The position numbers were made by a program, and so were the translations under genes. From contig NZ_JAJERB010000002.1 of NCBI RefSeq assembly GCF_020685205.1, positions 739,430 to 803,429 on the forward strand: a stretch of 64,000 bases of DNA, in the 5' to 3' direction. This document shows positions 42,131 through 50,516 of the stretch, piece after piece; position 1 is the first letter of the stretch, and every line of letters begins with the position of its first letter. This stretch comes from Hymenobacter translucens. GTDB taxonomy: Bacteria; Bacteroidota; Bacteroidia; Cytophagales; Hymenobacteraceae. The notes beneath the pieces were generated by a model, which did no database searches, was not told the origin of the DNA, and saw only the letters and a program-made list of their open reading frames with translations.

Positions 42131-43975
42131 TCAGGCCAGCACCCCGTTGGTTTGCATCATGCTCAGGCGCTGGTAGAGTCCGCCTTCCCGGCGCTGCAGC
42201 TCCTCGTGGGTGCCACGCTCCACGATACGTCCCTGCTGGAGCACGATGATTTCGTCGGCGTGCTGCACGGTGCTCAGGCGGTGGGCAATAACCAGGGACG
42301 TGCGGTTCTGCATGAGCCGGGTCAGGGCTTCCTGCACCAGCTTCTCGCTCTCGGTGTCGAGGGCCGAGGTGGCTTCGTCCAGAATGAGGATGGGCGGGTT
42401 GCGCAGAATGGCCCGGGCAATGCTCAGGCGCTGCCGCTGCCCGCCCGAAAGCCGGGAGCCCCGGTCACCGATGACGGTCTGGTAGCCGTCGGGGCTTTGC
42501 ACGATAAACTCGTGGGCGTTGGCAATCCGGGCCGCCTCGATTACCTCGGCCTCGGTAGCCTCGGTGTTGAAGCGGATGTTGTTGAAGATGGTGTCGTTGA
42601 ACAGGATGCTTTCCTGGGTCACGATGCCCATCTGGTCGCGCACGGAGTGTATGGTACAGTCGCGCACTTCCACGCCGTCGATGAGCAGCTGTCCGCCGGT
42701 GGGGTCGTAGAAGCGGGGCAGCAGATCGGCCAGAGTAGATTTGCCCCCGCCCGACGGACCCACTAACGCCACCGTCTTGCCCTTGGGAATAATCAGATTG
42801 ATGTCCTGAAGCACCGGCTGGTCGCCGTAGCTGAACTGCAGGTTGCGCAGCTCGATCTGGTGATGGAAGGGCGGCAGCACCCGGGCGTCGGGCTTGTCGC
42901 GGATGGTGGGCTCGGTGTCGATAATGCTCAGGGCCCGCTCCCCGGCCACCAGGCCGCGCTGAATGTTGCCGAATGCCGACGACAGCGCCTTGGCCGGCAC
43001 CAGCACCTGGGAAAACAGCACGATGTACGTCACGAACGAAGCACCCTTCAGGTCCGAGGTGCCGCTCAAAATCAGCATGCCGCCGAAGTACAGCAGGCCG
43101 GCTACCACCAGCACGCCGGCAAACTCCGAGAAGGGCGAGGCCAGGTCGCGGGTGTTGTCGATGGCCCGGGACGTGCGGGCGTACAGGCTGTTCTGATCTT
43201 CAAACTTACCTTTAATGTACTGCTGGGCGTTGAAGGCCTTGATAACCCGGATGCCGCCCAGCGTCTCGTCAATCACCGACAGCATGGAGCCGAGCGTGGT
43301 TTGGCTGGTTTCGGCTTGCCGGCGCAGGCGCTTGGCCAGGCTGGCAATAATGGCCCCCGACACCGGCAGCAGAATCAGCGTAAACAACGTCAGCTTTACC
43401 GACATGTAAAACAGCACCGCGAAGTAAGCGAAGATGTAGAGCGGGTCGCGCACTACGCCGGTCAGGGTGTTGACCACGGATATTTCCACTTCCTGCACGT
43501 CGTTGGTAAAGCGCGACATCAGGTCGCCTTTGCGCTCGGAGGCGAAGTAGCCCAGGGGGAGCTGAATCACGCGGTGGTACAGGTCGCGGCGCAGGTTGCT
43601 GATAACCCGGGCCCGGATGCGGGCAATCAGGCGTAAGCTCAGGTAGCGGAACAGGTTGCTCAGAAACACCGACGCGACCAGCACCAGGCACACAAAGCTG
43701 AGCGCGCCCTGCTTGCCCCGCTCGGCCAGCACCTGGGCAAAGTAGTAGTTGAAGGTATTGGTGATGTAGTCCAGCGTCAGGGCAAAGCTGGGCAGCTGCG
43801 CCGGGGCCTGCACCTGCACCGTGCCGTTTTCATCGAACAGCACGTTCAGCAGCGGAATAAGCAGGGCCAGGTTGCCGATGCTGAAAAAGATACCCAGGAC
43901 GGTATACAGCAGGTACAGCGGCAGAAAGTCGGCGTAGGGCCGGGCGTACTGCAAAAGGCGGAGGTAGGTTTTCAT
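42131..43975 (-). CDS. ABC exporter, fused permease-ATPase (MsbA-like)
   Basis: A half-transporter of 614 residues that would work as a homodimer in the inner membrane. The N-terminal ABC1 domain has six hydrophobic segments (about 15-320); the ATPase domain has Walker A GPSGGGKSTLADLLPRF, Q-loop, signature LSGGQRQRLSIARAIL and Walker B ILILDEATSALDTES. The sequence fits the lipid A flippase MsbA or related lipid/drug exporters; the nearby gmhA and PagL-like genes make lipid A plausible but do not prove it. A TACCTTTG element ends 8 nt before the ATG. Confidence 0.92.
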   Translation of the reverse strand: MKTYLRLLQYARPYADFLPLYLLYTVLGIFFSIGNLALLIPLLNVLFDENGTVQVQAPAQLPSFALTLDYITNTFNYYFAQVLAERGKQGALSFVCLVLVASVFLSNLFRYLSLRLIARIRARVISNLRRDLYHRVIQLPLGYFASERKGDLMSRFTNDVQEVEISVVNTLTGVVRDPLYIFAYFAVLFYMSVKLTLFTLILLPVSGAIIASLAKRLRRQAETSQTTLGSMLSVIDETLGGIRVIKAFNAQQYIKGKFEDQNSLYARTSRAIDNTRDLASPFSEFAGVLVVAGLLYFGGMLILSGTSDLKGASFVTYIVLFSQVLVPAKALSSAFGNIQRGLVAGERALSIIDTEPTIRDKPDARVLPPFHHQIELRNLQFSYGDQPVLQDINLIIPKGKTVALVGPSGGGKSTLADLLPRFYDPTGGQLLIDGVEVRDCTIHSVRDQMGIVTQESILFNDTIFNNIRFNTEATEAEVIEAARIANAHEFIVQSPDGYQTVIGDRGSRLSGGQRQRLSIARAILRNPPILILDEATSALDTESEKLVQEALTRLMQNRTSLVIAHRLSTVQHADEIIVLQQGRIVERGTHEELQRREGGLYQRLSMMQTNGVLA

Positions 43976-43983
43976 CGGAACGG

Positions 43984-43991
43984 CAAAGGTA
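43984..43991 (-). promoter_or_regulatory. Promoter -7 element for the ABC exporter gene
   Basis: TACCTTTG on the minus strand, 8 nt before the ATG at 43975; predicts a very short or absent leader. Confidence 0.5.
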
Positions 43992-44046
43992 GCGCATCTG
44001 CGAAGCTCCGGACTCAGGCGGGTCGCAGACCCGCGCGGCCGGGTAC

Positions 44047-44385
44047 CTATTCAGACTTGAAAACCGCTACAACCTCGATCCTGCCCAAAATATGGCGGTT
44101 GAATTCGGCCAGCTCCTCGGCCGGCACCCACAACTCCTCATGCTCCCGGTTACCTACATTCTGCACCTCAAATGAAGCGGCATAGTCCGCTTCCACCGCA
44201 AAGCGAAGCACGTAGCCCACGCTGTAATAAGGCACGTTCCAGTCGCGGGCAATCTGGGTGGCATACTGCTCATTCAGCACCGGGTAAAAGATAGGCTGTT
44301 CCGGCAGGCGCGGCGGAAACTCCGTCCACCCCGACGCAGCTATTAAATCCAGTTCCTGCTGGTTTACGGGACGGTAAAGGAGCAT
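44047..44385 (-). CDS. ADP-ribosylation/crystallin J1-type small protein
   Basis: A 112-residue soluble protein reading MLLYRPVNQQELDLIAASG, then FPPRLPEQPIFYPVLNEQYA (about 23-42), RFAVEADYAASFEVQ and ELWVPAEELAEFNRHI. This matches short bacterial proteins that automatic pipelines name ADP-ribosylation/crystallin J1; that name comes from distant similarity and no activity is shown. An in-frame ATG at 44406 would add seven residues. The word-repeat palindrome begins just upstream. Confidence 0.7.
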   Translation of the reverse strand: MLLYRPVNQQELDLIAASGWTEFPPRLPEQPIFYPVLNEQYATQIARDWNVPYYSVGYVLRFAVEADYAASFEVQNVGNREHEELWVPAEELAEFNRHILGRIEVVAVFKSE

Positions 44386-44412
44386 GGCTTCCGGATCGTG
44401 GCGCATATTTTT

Positions 44413-44563
44413 TAGCGGCAGCCTGCAGGCCCCAAGCCGCAAGCTTTTTTGGTCGGGTTTAGTCCTAAGCTGACGTACGCTCCGCAAAGGGGCTGCCGCT
44501 ACGAACGACAGATAAAGGACGACAGCAAAAAGCTTGCGGCTTGGAGTTTACTGCCTGCCGCTT
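44413..44563. repeat. Inverted repeat of the AAGCTTGC word family
   Basis: CCAAGCCGCAAGCTTTTT (44432-44449) is perfectly inverted at 44527-44544 (18 bp). An outer GCGGCAG/CTGCCGC pair (about 44414-44421 and 44555-44561) extends it imperfectly. The 77-nt centre is unique. It lies directly after the stop of the RemB/Wzi-like gene. Confidence 0.75.
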
Positions 44564-44567
44564 AAAC

Positions 44568-46385
44568 TCAAAACTCGTGCAGGCGTTGGGCAATGTTCCA
44601 CCGGAGCCCCACCGACGTAAAGGCCTCGTTGTTGGTGATACTGCTGGACGAGGTGCTGCGGCGGACAATCTGCTTGGCATCGATCCAGAGGTTGTGCCGC
44701 AGCTGCCAGGTGGCCGTCAGGTCGCCGTGAAACAGGTTGATTTTCTCGCCCTGGCCCACCCGGTTGCCAAAATCCATCGGGTGCGGCGAGTAGGGCAGCA
44801 GCACGTTGCCGCCGTAGTTGATGACGTTACGGGCCGAGTCGCGGGTGTCGTGGCCCTGCACGGTGTAGAAGCCCTTGGCCACCACGTTCAGACGGGGCAG
44901 GGGCTGGTAGCTCACCACGCCCAGCAGCTCGTAGAGGTTGGCTCCCATCGGGTGGGCCAGGGGCTGGGCGTAGTGCTGGTAGTTGCGGTACTGGTCGGCG
45001 TGCTGGTAGGTGTAGGGCCGGATGTAGTTGAACTCGGCCTGCACATCCAGATTGCGGATGCCGGCCACGTCGAGGTACTTGGCACCCAGCTGCACGGCCT
45101 GCTTGTTGGACCACCAGCCGTTGCCGGAGCGCACCTGGCTCACGACCAGCTCGTCGAGCACCACCTGCCCGTAGATCTGGGCCGTACGCCGGATATTCCA
45201 TTTGAAATCAAGACCCAGGATGGCGTTATCAGCCGAGCCGATGGCCTGTTCTACGCTCCGATAGAAGATGATCGGGTTCAGGTACTGCACTTCCAGATGG
45301 CCGCTGCGCCGCCCGAACATGACCGACTCAAACACGCCGACGTTGAAGGTAGGCGTAAGGTCGAGGCTGAGGTGGTGCAGCACCATGAATTTCTTCATAT
45401 ACACCGTGTCGCGTCCACTCCGCTCCCCGGTCATGTCGGCAAACAGGTTCTGGTAGTTGAACTTCCAGATCCGGGTGTTCAGCTTGAGAAAGAAGTAGGG
45501 AGCCGCGTAGTCCGACAAGATCAGGGAGCGGTAGCTGTTGCCGATGAAGTTGCGGTCGTGGCCCAGCTGCACGTTGATGTGCTTGGTGGCCGCGTAGGTG
45601 AGGTAGCCCCGGGCCGAGAGGAAGTCGTATTTGTTGGGTGCTTCGGCGGCCCCAATCACCTGCTTGTAGTACTTCCAGTAGCCTTCGTGCGGCACGATAT
45701 CGTCGCGCTGAATGCGCTGCTGCACGTAGTAGGGAACGGCCATCTGGTTGTCGGCCACGAACGTGTAGAAGCCCAGGCGCCTGTCGATGGTGCCCTCCAC
45801 CTGCAGACCACGGGTATTGATATACCGCAGCCCGTCGATATCCGAGTCGTAGCCGGCCTGCACCCCGATAACCGGGTTGATGCGCAGGGTAAAGCCTTCG
45901 TCGTTGACGTGAAAAAGGTCGGTCTGATTGCGGTAGTAGTTTTTCAGGAATACCCGGCGGCTACGGTTGCTGGGCAGGGTACTGTCGGTGGCCGCGTAGT
46001 TCCAGTTATCGTGCAGCAGGTACGTGGCGTTGAAGCGGTCGGAGGCCGAGAGAGACGCCAGGCCGGCACTGTCCTGCAGGATCCGCTGACCCAGGCGGGC
46101 CATGCTGGCCCGGGTAAAGGGCCGCACCGAGGTGTGCGGGTCGCTGAGCGTGTCGGGGCCGTACTTAATGGTGTAGCGGTCCATCATGCGGTACACGTCG
46201 GCATCGAGGGGCACGTAGGTGCCGCCCTGGGTTTCGCTGTAGCCTTGGCTGCCTTTGGTGGTAACCGGCGGCAGGGGCTTGTCATACACCACCCAGTTGC
46301 CGTCGCCGGTGGGCGTCTGGGCCACGGCCTGGTGGGCCAGCAGGAGGGAAGCGGTAAAAGCGGAGAGGAGAAGCGGCTTTTTCAT
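44568..46385 (-). CDS. Outer-membrane beta-barrel, RemB / Wzi capsule-assembly-like
   Basis: 605 residues from the ATG at 46385: signal peptide (ending HQAVAQ, about 22), then a helical/mixed N-terminal part and a long barrel of amphipathic strands. The segment GHDRNFIGNSYRSLILSDYA (about 280-300) and the following NTRIWKFNYQNLF resemble the gliding-related surface protein RemB and Wzi-type capsule barrels. It may therefore be a gliding adhesin component or a polysaccharide-binding barrel; sequence alone does not decide. The C-terminus ends in an aromatic residue, fitting outer-membrane insertion. Confidence 0.65.
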   Translation of the reverse strand: MKKPLLLSAFTASLLLAHQAVAQTPTGDGNWVVYDKPLPPVTTKGSQGYSETQGGTYVPLDADVYRMMDRYTIKYGPDTLSDPHTSVRPFTRASMARLGQRILQDSAGLASLSASDRFNATYLLHDNWNYAATDSTLPSNRSRRVFLKNYYRNQTDLFHVNDEGFTLRINPVIGVQAGYDSDIDGLRYINTRGLQVEGTIDRRLGFYTFVADNQMAVPYYVQQRIQRDDIVPHEGYWKYYKQVIGAAEAPNKYDFLSARGYLTYAATKHINVQLGHDRNFIGNSYRSLILSDYAAPYFFLKLNTRIWKFNYQNLFADMTGERSGRDTVYMKKFMVLHHLSLDLTPTFNVGVFESVMFGRRSGHLEVQYLNPIIFYRSVEQAIGSADNAILGLDFKWNIRRTAQIYGQVVLDELVVSQVRSGNGWWSNKQAVQLGAKYLDVAGIRNLDVQAEFNYIRPYTYQHADQYRNYQHYAQPLAHPMGANLYELLGVVSYQPLPRLNVVAKGFYTVQGHDTRDSARNVINYGGNVLLPYSPHPMDFGNRVGQGEKINLFHGDLTATWQLRHNLWIDAKQIVRRSTSSSSITNNEAFTSVGLRWNIAQRLHEF

Positions 46386-46426
46386 AGGCGGTACAGCCCC
46401 GTACGCAAAAACTGCGGCCAGGTGTG

Positions 46427-46434
46427 CAAACCTA
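46427..46434 (-). promoter_or_regulatory. Promoter -7 element for the RemB/Wzi-like gene
   Basis: TAGGTTTG on the minus strand, about 42 nt before the ATG at 46385. Confidence 0.45.
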
Positions 46435-46557
46435 CGCAGTTGCCCGCTATCCCAGCGCCCGGGCCGGTTCCTGCGCCCTGCATCAGCCATCTTCCGGCGT
46501 GCTGGTCGAAGCGGCAGCGTTTTTCTTGCCATTTTTAGGCTCCTGATTCACTATCCT

Positions 46558-47493
46558 GTGCCGCTTCGCTACCTGCGCTATTCCGAACTTAACCTCGCTG
46601 CCTGGGACGCGTGCGTGGCTTCTGCCCGGGAGGCCGTGCCCTACGCGCACTCTTGGTGGCTGCATGCCGTGGCGGGGCGCTGGGATGCGGTGGTGGAAAC
46701 TGGCCCGCAGGGACAGTACGTGGCTTTGCTGCCGTTGCCGTACAAGCGCCGGCCCTGGGGCCGCGAAGCCTACCAGCCCGCTTTCACCCAGCAGCTGGGT
46801 TTGCTGAGCACCGCATCGTCGCGGCACGAGCTGCCCGAGTTCCTGACGCTGGCGGCCGGCCACTTTCCCCGCTTCTACCAGCAGCTGAACACCGGCAACG
46901 CGCTGCCCGCCCCTCCGCCCGGCTTCACCCTAAATGAGCGCCAGACGTATCTGCTCGACCTCTCACCCGCTTATGAAACGCTGCTGGCCGGTTACGCGGC
47001 CGACTACCGCCGCCGTCTGCGCCAGCTTCAGCAGCGGGCCGAGCTGCAGGTAGTCGGGACGAACTCCCTGAAAGAAGCGGCCCGGCTGTTTAAAGCCGAG
47101 AGGGGCCGGGCCGCCGGGCTCCACAAAGGGCACTACCGGCAGCTGGAATACCTGTACGGGGCATTGCGGCCCCGACACGAAGTGCAGATCTGGGAGGTTG
47201 AGCAGCCGCAGACCGGAGAGCTGCTGGCCAGCGCCCTTTTCGTGCGCCACCCCCGCCGGCTGATCTATCTGTTTGCAGCAGCTTCGGCGGCAGGCAAGCA
47301 GGCCGGAGCCCCGCTGTTGCTGCTCGACCACGAAATCCGGCTGCACGCCGGTACACCCGGACTGGTGCTCGACTTCGAAGGCAGCATGATACCGTCCATT
47401 GCCCGTTTTTTCGCCAACTTCGGCGCCACGCCGGCTTCTTACGCGGCGGTTTCCTTTCATCATAAGCCCTGGTACCTGCAATGGCTGTCCTAA
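46558..47493 (+). CDS. FemAB/GNAT-like acyltransferase-fold protein
   Basis: A 311-residue soluble protein starting at GTG 46558 (MPLRYLRYSELNLAAWDAC). The arrangement SWWLHAVAG near residue 33, the RLRQLQQ helix and a second half with QIWEVEQPQTGELLASALFV and GAPLLLLDHEIRLHAG fits the double-GNAT/FemAB-like proteins of Bacteroidota, which transfer acyl or aminoacyl groups. Substrate unknown. Its stop lies 13 nt inside upp, so translation of the two is probably coupled. Confidence 0.62.
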   Translation: MPLRYLRYSELNLAAWDACVASAREAVPYAHSWWLHAVAGRWDAVVETGPQGQYVALLPLPYKRRPWGREAYQPAFTQQLGLLSTASSRHELPEFLTLAAGHFPRFYQQLNTGNALPAPPPGFTLNERQTYLLDLSPAYETLLAGYAADYRRRLRQLQQRAELQVVGTNSLKEAARLFKAERGRAAGLHKGHYRQLEYLYGALRPRHEVQIWEVEQPQTGELLASALFVRHPRRLIYLFAAASAAGKQAGAPLLLLDHEIRLHAGTPGLVLDFEGSMIPSIARFFANFGATPASYAAVSFHHKPWYLQWLS

Positions 47494-48158
47494 CCCCCGC
47501 CGACCCGCTTTCCAACCGCGTCCACGTCGTGTGCGCCGAGCCATCCATTGCCAACCACTTTCTGGCCGAGCTGCGCGACGTGAACGTGCAGAGCGACTCC
47601 CTGCGCTTCCGCCGCAACCTGCAGCGCCTGGGCGAAATCATGGCCTACCGCATCAGCGCCCACCTCAGCTATACCGACCAGACGGTAACGACGCCACTGG
47701 GGGAGTCGGTGAGCAAGCAGCTGCACGACTTCCCGGTGCTGGCCACCGTGCTGCGGGCCGGGCTGCCCTTTCACCAGGGTTTTCTGAACTACTTCGACCA
47801 GTCACCCAGCGCGTTTGCCGCCGCCTACCGCATTGAGGGCACGGCCCAGGTGCAGGTGCAGGTCGACTACCTCTCGGCTCCTTCCCTGAATGAGCGGGTG
47901 CTGATCCTGGCCGACCCGATGCTGGCCAGCGGCAAGTCGCTGGTGCAGACGTACCGGGCCATGCTGCGCTTCGGGCAGCCCCGGCAGGTGCACATTGCCG
48001 CCGTCATTGCCAGCCCGGAGGGCGTGGCGTATGTGACCCGCGAAATTCCCGAAGCCACGCTCTGGGTAGCGGCCATCGATGACCACCTGAACGAGCACGC
48101 CTACATCGTGCCGGGCCTCGGCGACGCCGGCGACCTGTCGTACGGCAGCAAGCTGTAG
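47481..48158 (+). CDS. upp: Uracil phosphoribosyltransferase
   Basis: Pyrimidine salvage: uracil plus PRPP gives UMP. The 225-residue product has VLRAGLPFHQGF (about 92), the PRPP-binding loop VLILADPMLASGKSLVQ (about 138-154) and the C-terminal uracil site VAAIDDHLNEHAYIVPGLGDAGDL. The ATG at 47481 overlaps the end of the preceding FemAB-like gene by 13 nt. A word-repeat inverted repeat starts immediately after the stop codon. Confidence 0.95.
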   Translation: MAVLTPADPLSNRVHVVCAEPSIANHFLAELRDVNVQSDSLRFRRNLQRLGEIMAYRISAHLSYTDQTVTTPLGESVSKQLHDFPVLATVLRAGLPFHQGFLNYFDQSPSAFAAAYRIEGTAQVQVQVDYLSAPSLNERVLILADPMLASGKSLVQTYRAMLRFGQPRQVHIAAVIASPEGVAYVTREIPEATLWVAAIDDHLNEHAYIVPGLGDAGDLSYGSKL

Positions 48159-48163
48159 GGGCT

Positions 48164-48263
48164 GGTTTTTGGTTGTTCGTTTTTTGGTTTATGGTTATTG
48201 CTGGCGGTTTCCAGCCGCCGGGTGGACGTGCCAAAAACCGATAACCATAAACCAAAAACCACC
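48164..48263. repeat. Inverted repeat of the TTTGGTT word family
   Basis: TTTTTGGTTTATGGTTAT (48181-48198) is perfectly inverted at 48241-48258 (18 bp). The left arm continues outward as more GGTTTTTGG/GTTG words from 48164. The 42-nt centre holds a small stem GGCGG/CCGCC (48203-48207 with 48215-48219). It starts 5 nt after the upp stop. Confidence 0.8.
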
Positions 48264-48343
48264 TTACTCCCCGCCGGAAGTTGTAAATTGGTACCCGCCT
48301 TCTGCAGCAGGGCGTTGTTTCACCCAACCTGTTTTTCGCGGTC

Positions 48344-48793
48344 GTGCTACCTCATGTCTTAAAATACGCCTCGGTGTTCCTGCTGAGCATGGTCAAGTTT
48401 TTTGGCGGCCCCATTGCCGGGGCCGCCGCGGGGCTGCCGTTCTGCTTTACCTGGGGCCTGACGGTAGCGGGCATGATGACGACCGTGCTGGTTGTGTCGG
48501 GGGTAGGGCGGATGTGGGCCCTGCACCAGCGCAAGCGCCGCACCGAAAAGGGTAAGCCCCTGTTCAGCAAGAACAGCCGCCGCATCGTAGGCGTGTTCCG
48601 GCGCTTCGGCATGGCCGGCATTGCCTTCCTCACCCCGATTCTGTTCAGCCCCATCGGCGGCACCGTCATTGCCACCCAGCTGCACGTGCCCCGCTTCGAA
48701 ATTATGCTGCACATGCTCTGGAGCGCCGTTTTCTGGGGCCTTGTGCTCACCTTCGTAGCCGTCAAGTTCAGCCACCTGCCGATTTTTCATTGA
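48344..48793 (+). CDS. Small integral membrane protein
   Basis: 149 residues (GTG start at 48344) with about four hydrophobic segments, a basic cytoplasmic loop (HQRKRRTEKGKPLF, about residues 61-74) and a Gly/Pro-rich pair FGMAGIAFLTPILFSPIGG (about 88-106) that recalls the small multidrug export / VTT-like families, without a firm match. Function unknown. The ATG alternatives are all inside the first membrane segment. It is bounded by word-repeat palindromes on both sides. Confidence 0.62.
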   Translation: MLPHVLKYASVFLLSMVKFFGGPIAGAAAGLPFCFTWGLTVAGMMTTVLVVSGVGRMWALHQRKRRTEKGKPLFSKNSRRIVGVFRRFGMAGIAFLTPILFSPIGGTVIATQLHVPRFEIMLHMLWSAVFWGLVLTFVAVKFSHLPIFH

Positions 48794-48795
48794 AT

Positions 48796-48984
48796 AAGCG
48801 GCAAGCTTTTTTGGTCATTCTGATATCAGCCGTCTGCCTCTGATAGGGCAGGTTACTTTGTTTGAAACGCAAAAGCCCTTTACCAGCAATGGTAAAGGGC
48901 TTTTGCATGATTTGGCTTTTGCAGGTAGTCAGTGGGAGGTCCTTCGCAAGCTCAGGATGACAACGACAAAAAAGCTTGCAGCTT
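48796..48984. repeat. Second inverted repeat of the AAGCTTGC word family, enclosing a terminator
   Basis: AAGCGGCAAGCTTTTTTG (48796-48813) is inverted at 48967-48984 with one mismatch in 18. The right side contains GGTCCTTCGCAAGCTCAGGA (about 48938-48957), the complement of a phrase I recall as a frequent intergenic repeat in Hymenobacter. The normal terminator 48869-48906 lies in the centre. Confidence 0.7.
48869..48906. terminator. Bidirectional terminator
   Basis: Perfect 17-bp stem (48869-48885 with 48890-48906), GCAA tetraloop. Serves the convergent membrane-protein and helicase genes. Confidence 0.85.
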
Positions 48985-48998
48985 GTAGCTGATAAAAG

Positions 48999-50411
48999 CT
49001 ATTTTTTTCGGCTGTTGCGCAGTTTGGCTGCTCCCTTGGCGGCGGGCGACTGGCTGCGGCCCTTCGAGGGGTTTTTCTTGGTTCCCTTCACGCTTCGGTT
49101 CGGGCCTTCCACATACGCTCTGCCGGTCCGCTTGTCAATATCCTTTTGAAGCGGCGTCTTCTTTTCGTGGAACGCGCCTTTGTACTCCGGGTCAGTCTTG
49201 CGGCGGCGCTCATCCACCTCCCGGTCCATGTTCTGCTGCTCCTCGAAAGGCGTTGGCATCACCTTTACTACCTCGGGCAGGGGCAACTCCTCGATTTTCT
49301 GCTGAATCAGCTCCTCGATACGGCCGATGTGGTGCATCTCGGCGTCGTTGGCGAAGGTGATGGCCGCCCCGGTGTGCTGGGCCCGGCCCGTGCGCCCGAT
49401 ACGGTGCACATAGTCGTCGTACATCAGCGGCACGTCGAAGTTGATGACGTGGCTGACCAGCGGCACGTCGATGCCGCGGGCGGCTACATCGGTGGCTACC
49501 AGGAAGCGCAGGTCGCCGGCCCGGAACTCGTCCATGGCGTTGATGCGGGCGTTCTGGCCCTTGTTGCCGTGGATGGCCCGCACCTCGCCCACCACTTTAC
49601 GGTTCAGGAAGTGCGCCACGTTGTCGGCGTGCTCCTTGGTACGGCAGAAGATCATGACCCGGGTAAAGGTGTCCCAGTCCAGCATCAGGTACTCCAGCAG
49701 GTTGATCTTGGTGAGCAGGTTCGGCACCCGGTACAGCGTCTGGGTTACCGTCTGCGCCGGGGCGGCCGAGGGCGTCACTTCAACGCGCATCGGGTCTTCC
49801 AGGAATTCTTCGCTCAGCGTCGTCACCCGCGGCGACATCGTGGCCGAGAACAGCATGTTCTGGCGCTTGCGCGGAATCACCTCCAGGATGCGGTGGAGCT
49901 GGGGCATAAAGCCCATATCCATCATCTTGTCGGCTTCGTCCAGCACCAGCGTCTTCAGCTCTTTCAGCACCAGGTCGCCCTTCAGGTACAGCTCCAGCAG
50001 GCGGCCGGGCGTGGCAATGAGCACGTCGAGGCCCTTGGCAATGGTCTCAATCTGCGTTTTCGGCCCCAGGCCGCCGTAGATGGCGTAGATGCGCAGGTCG
50101 GTATTGACGGCCAGGGTCTTGAGGTGGGTCTCGATCTGCATGGCCAGCTCCCGGGTGGGCGCCAGGATCAGGGCGCGGGGGTGCTGGCCCTGGGCGTACT
50201 TCACCTTCATCAGCAGCGGCAGGCCGAACGCGGCGGTTTTGCCGGTGCCGGTCTGGGCGATGCCCAGCACGTCGTGGCCCGCCAGCAGCAGCGGAATGGT
50301 TTTCTGCTGCACCGGGGTTGGCGTTTCAAAGCCCGCTTCGGCCACGGCCGTCAGCAGCTGCTTGTTGAGCTTGAAATCGGCGAAGGAAACGGGGGCAGGC
50401 GACTCGGACAT
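48999..50411 (-). CDS. DEAD-box ATP-dependent RNA helicase
   Basis: 470 residues from the ATG at 50411 (MSESPAPVSFADFKLN). All core motifs are visible: Q motif FETPTPVQQKTIP, motif I AQTGTGKT, Ia PTRELAMQ, II DEAD in LVLDEADKMMDMGF, III SAT, V ATDVAARGIDVP and VI HRIGRTGRA. The C-terminus is a basic Lys/Arg/Ser/Pro-rich tail (about 400-470), as in RhlE-type helicases that remodel rRNA or mRNA. Which DeaD/RhlE orthologue it is cannot be decided here. The frame is open upstream, but a promoter element at 50437-50444 supports this start. Confidence 0.93.
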   Translation of the reverse strand: MSESPAPVSFADFKLNKQLLTAVAEAGFETPTPVQQKTIPLLLAGHDVLGIAQTGTGKTAAFGLPLLMKVKYAQGQHPRALILAPTRELAMQIETHLKTLAVNTDLRIYAIYGGLGPKTQIETIAKGLDVLIATPGRLLELYLKGDLVLKELKTLVLDEADKMMDMGFMPQLHRILEVIPRKRQNMLFSATMSPRVTTLSEEFLEDPMRVEVTPSAAPAQTVTQTLYRVPNLLTKINLLEYLMLDWDTFTRVMIFCRTKEHADNVAHFLNRKVVGEVRAIHGNKGQNARINAMDEFRAGDLRFLVATDVAARGIDVPLVSHVINFDVPLMYDDYVHRIGRTGRAQHTGAAITFANDAEMHHIGRIEELIQQKIEELPLPEVVKVMPTPFEEQQNMDREVDERRRKTDPEYKGAFHEKKTPLQKDIDKRTGRAYVEGPNRSVKGTKKNPSKGRSQSPAAKGAAKLRNSRKK

Positions 50412-50436
50412 GACACTGAAAGGATATTGCGAATCA

Positions 50437-50444
50437 CAAAGGTA
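50437..50444 (-). promoter_or_regulatory. Promoter -7 element for the DEAD-box helicase gene
   Basis: TACCTTTG on the minus strand, 26 nt before the ATG at 50411. Confidence 0.55.
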
Positions 50445-50516
50445 CGGTTTCGGATTCCCGGAAAGTTTCCGGTAGCTTGTCAAGCCTGAAATCAGGCGAC
50501 TCAGCAACTCATTTCA

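Noticed and set aside
44541..46538. A 665-codon open frame on the plus strand opposite the RemB/Wzi-like gene
   Set aside because: Composition (His/Val/Gly/Gln) is that of a shadow frame; the minus-strand frame has a signal peptide and barrel strands.
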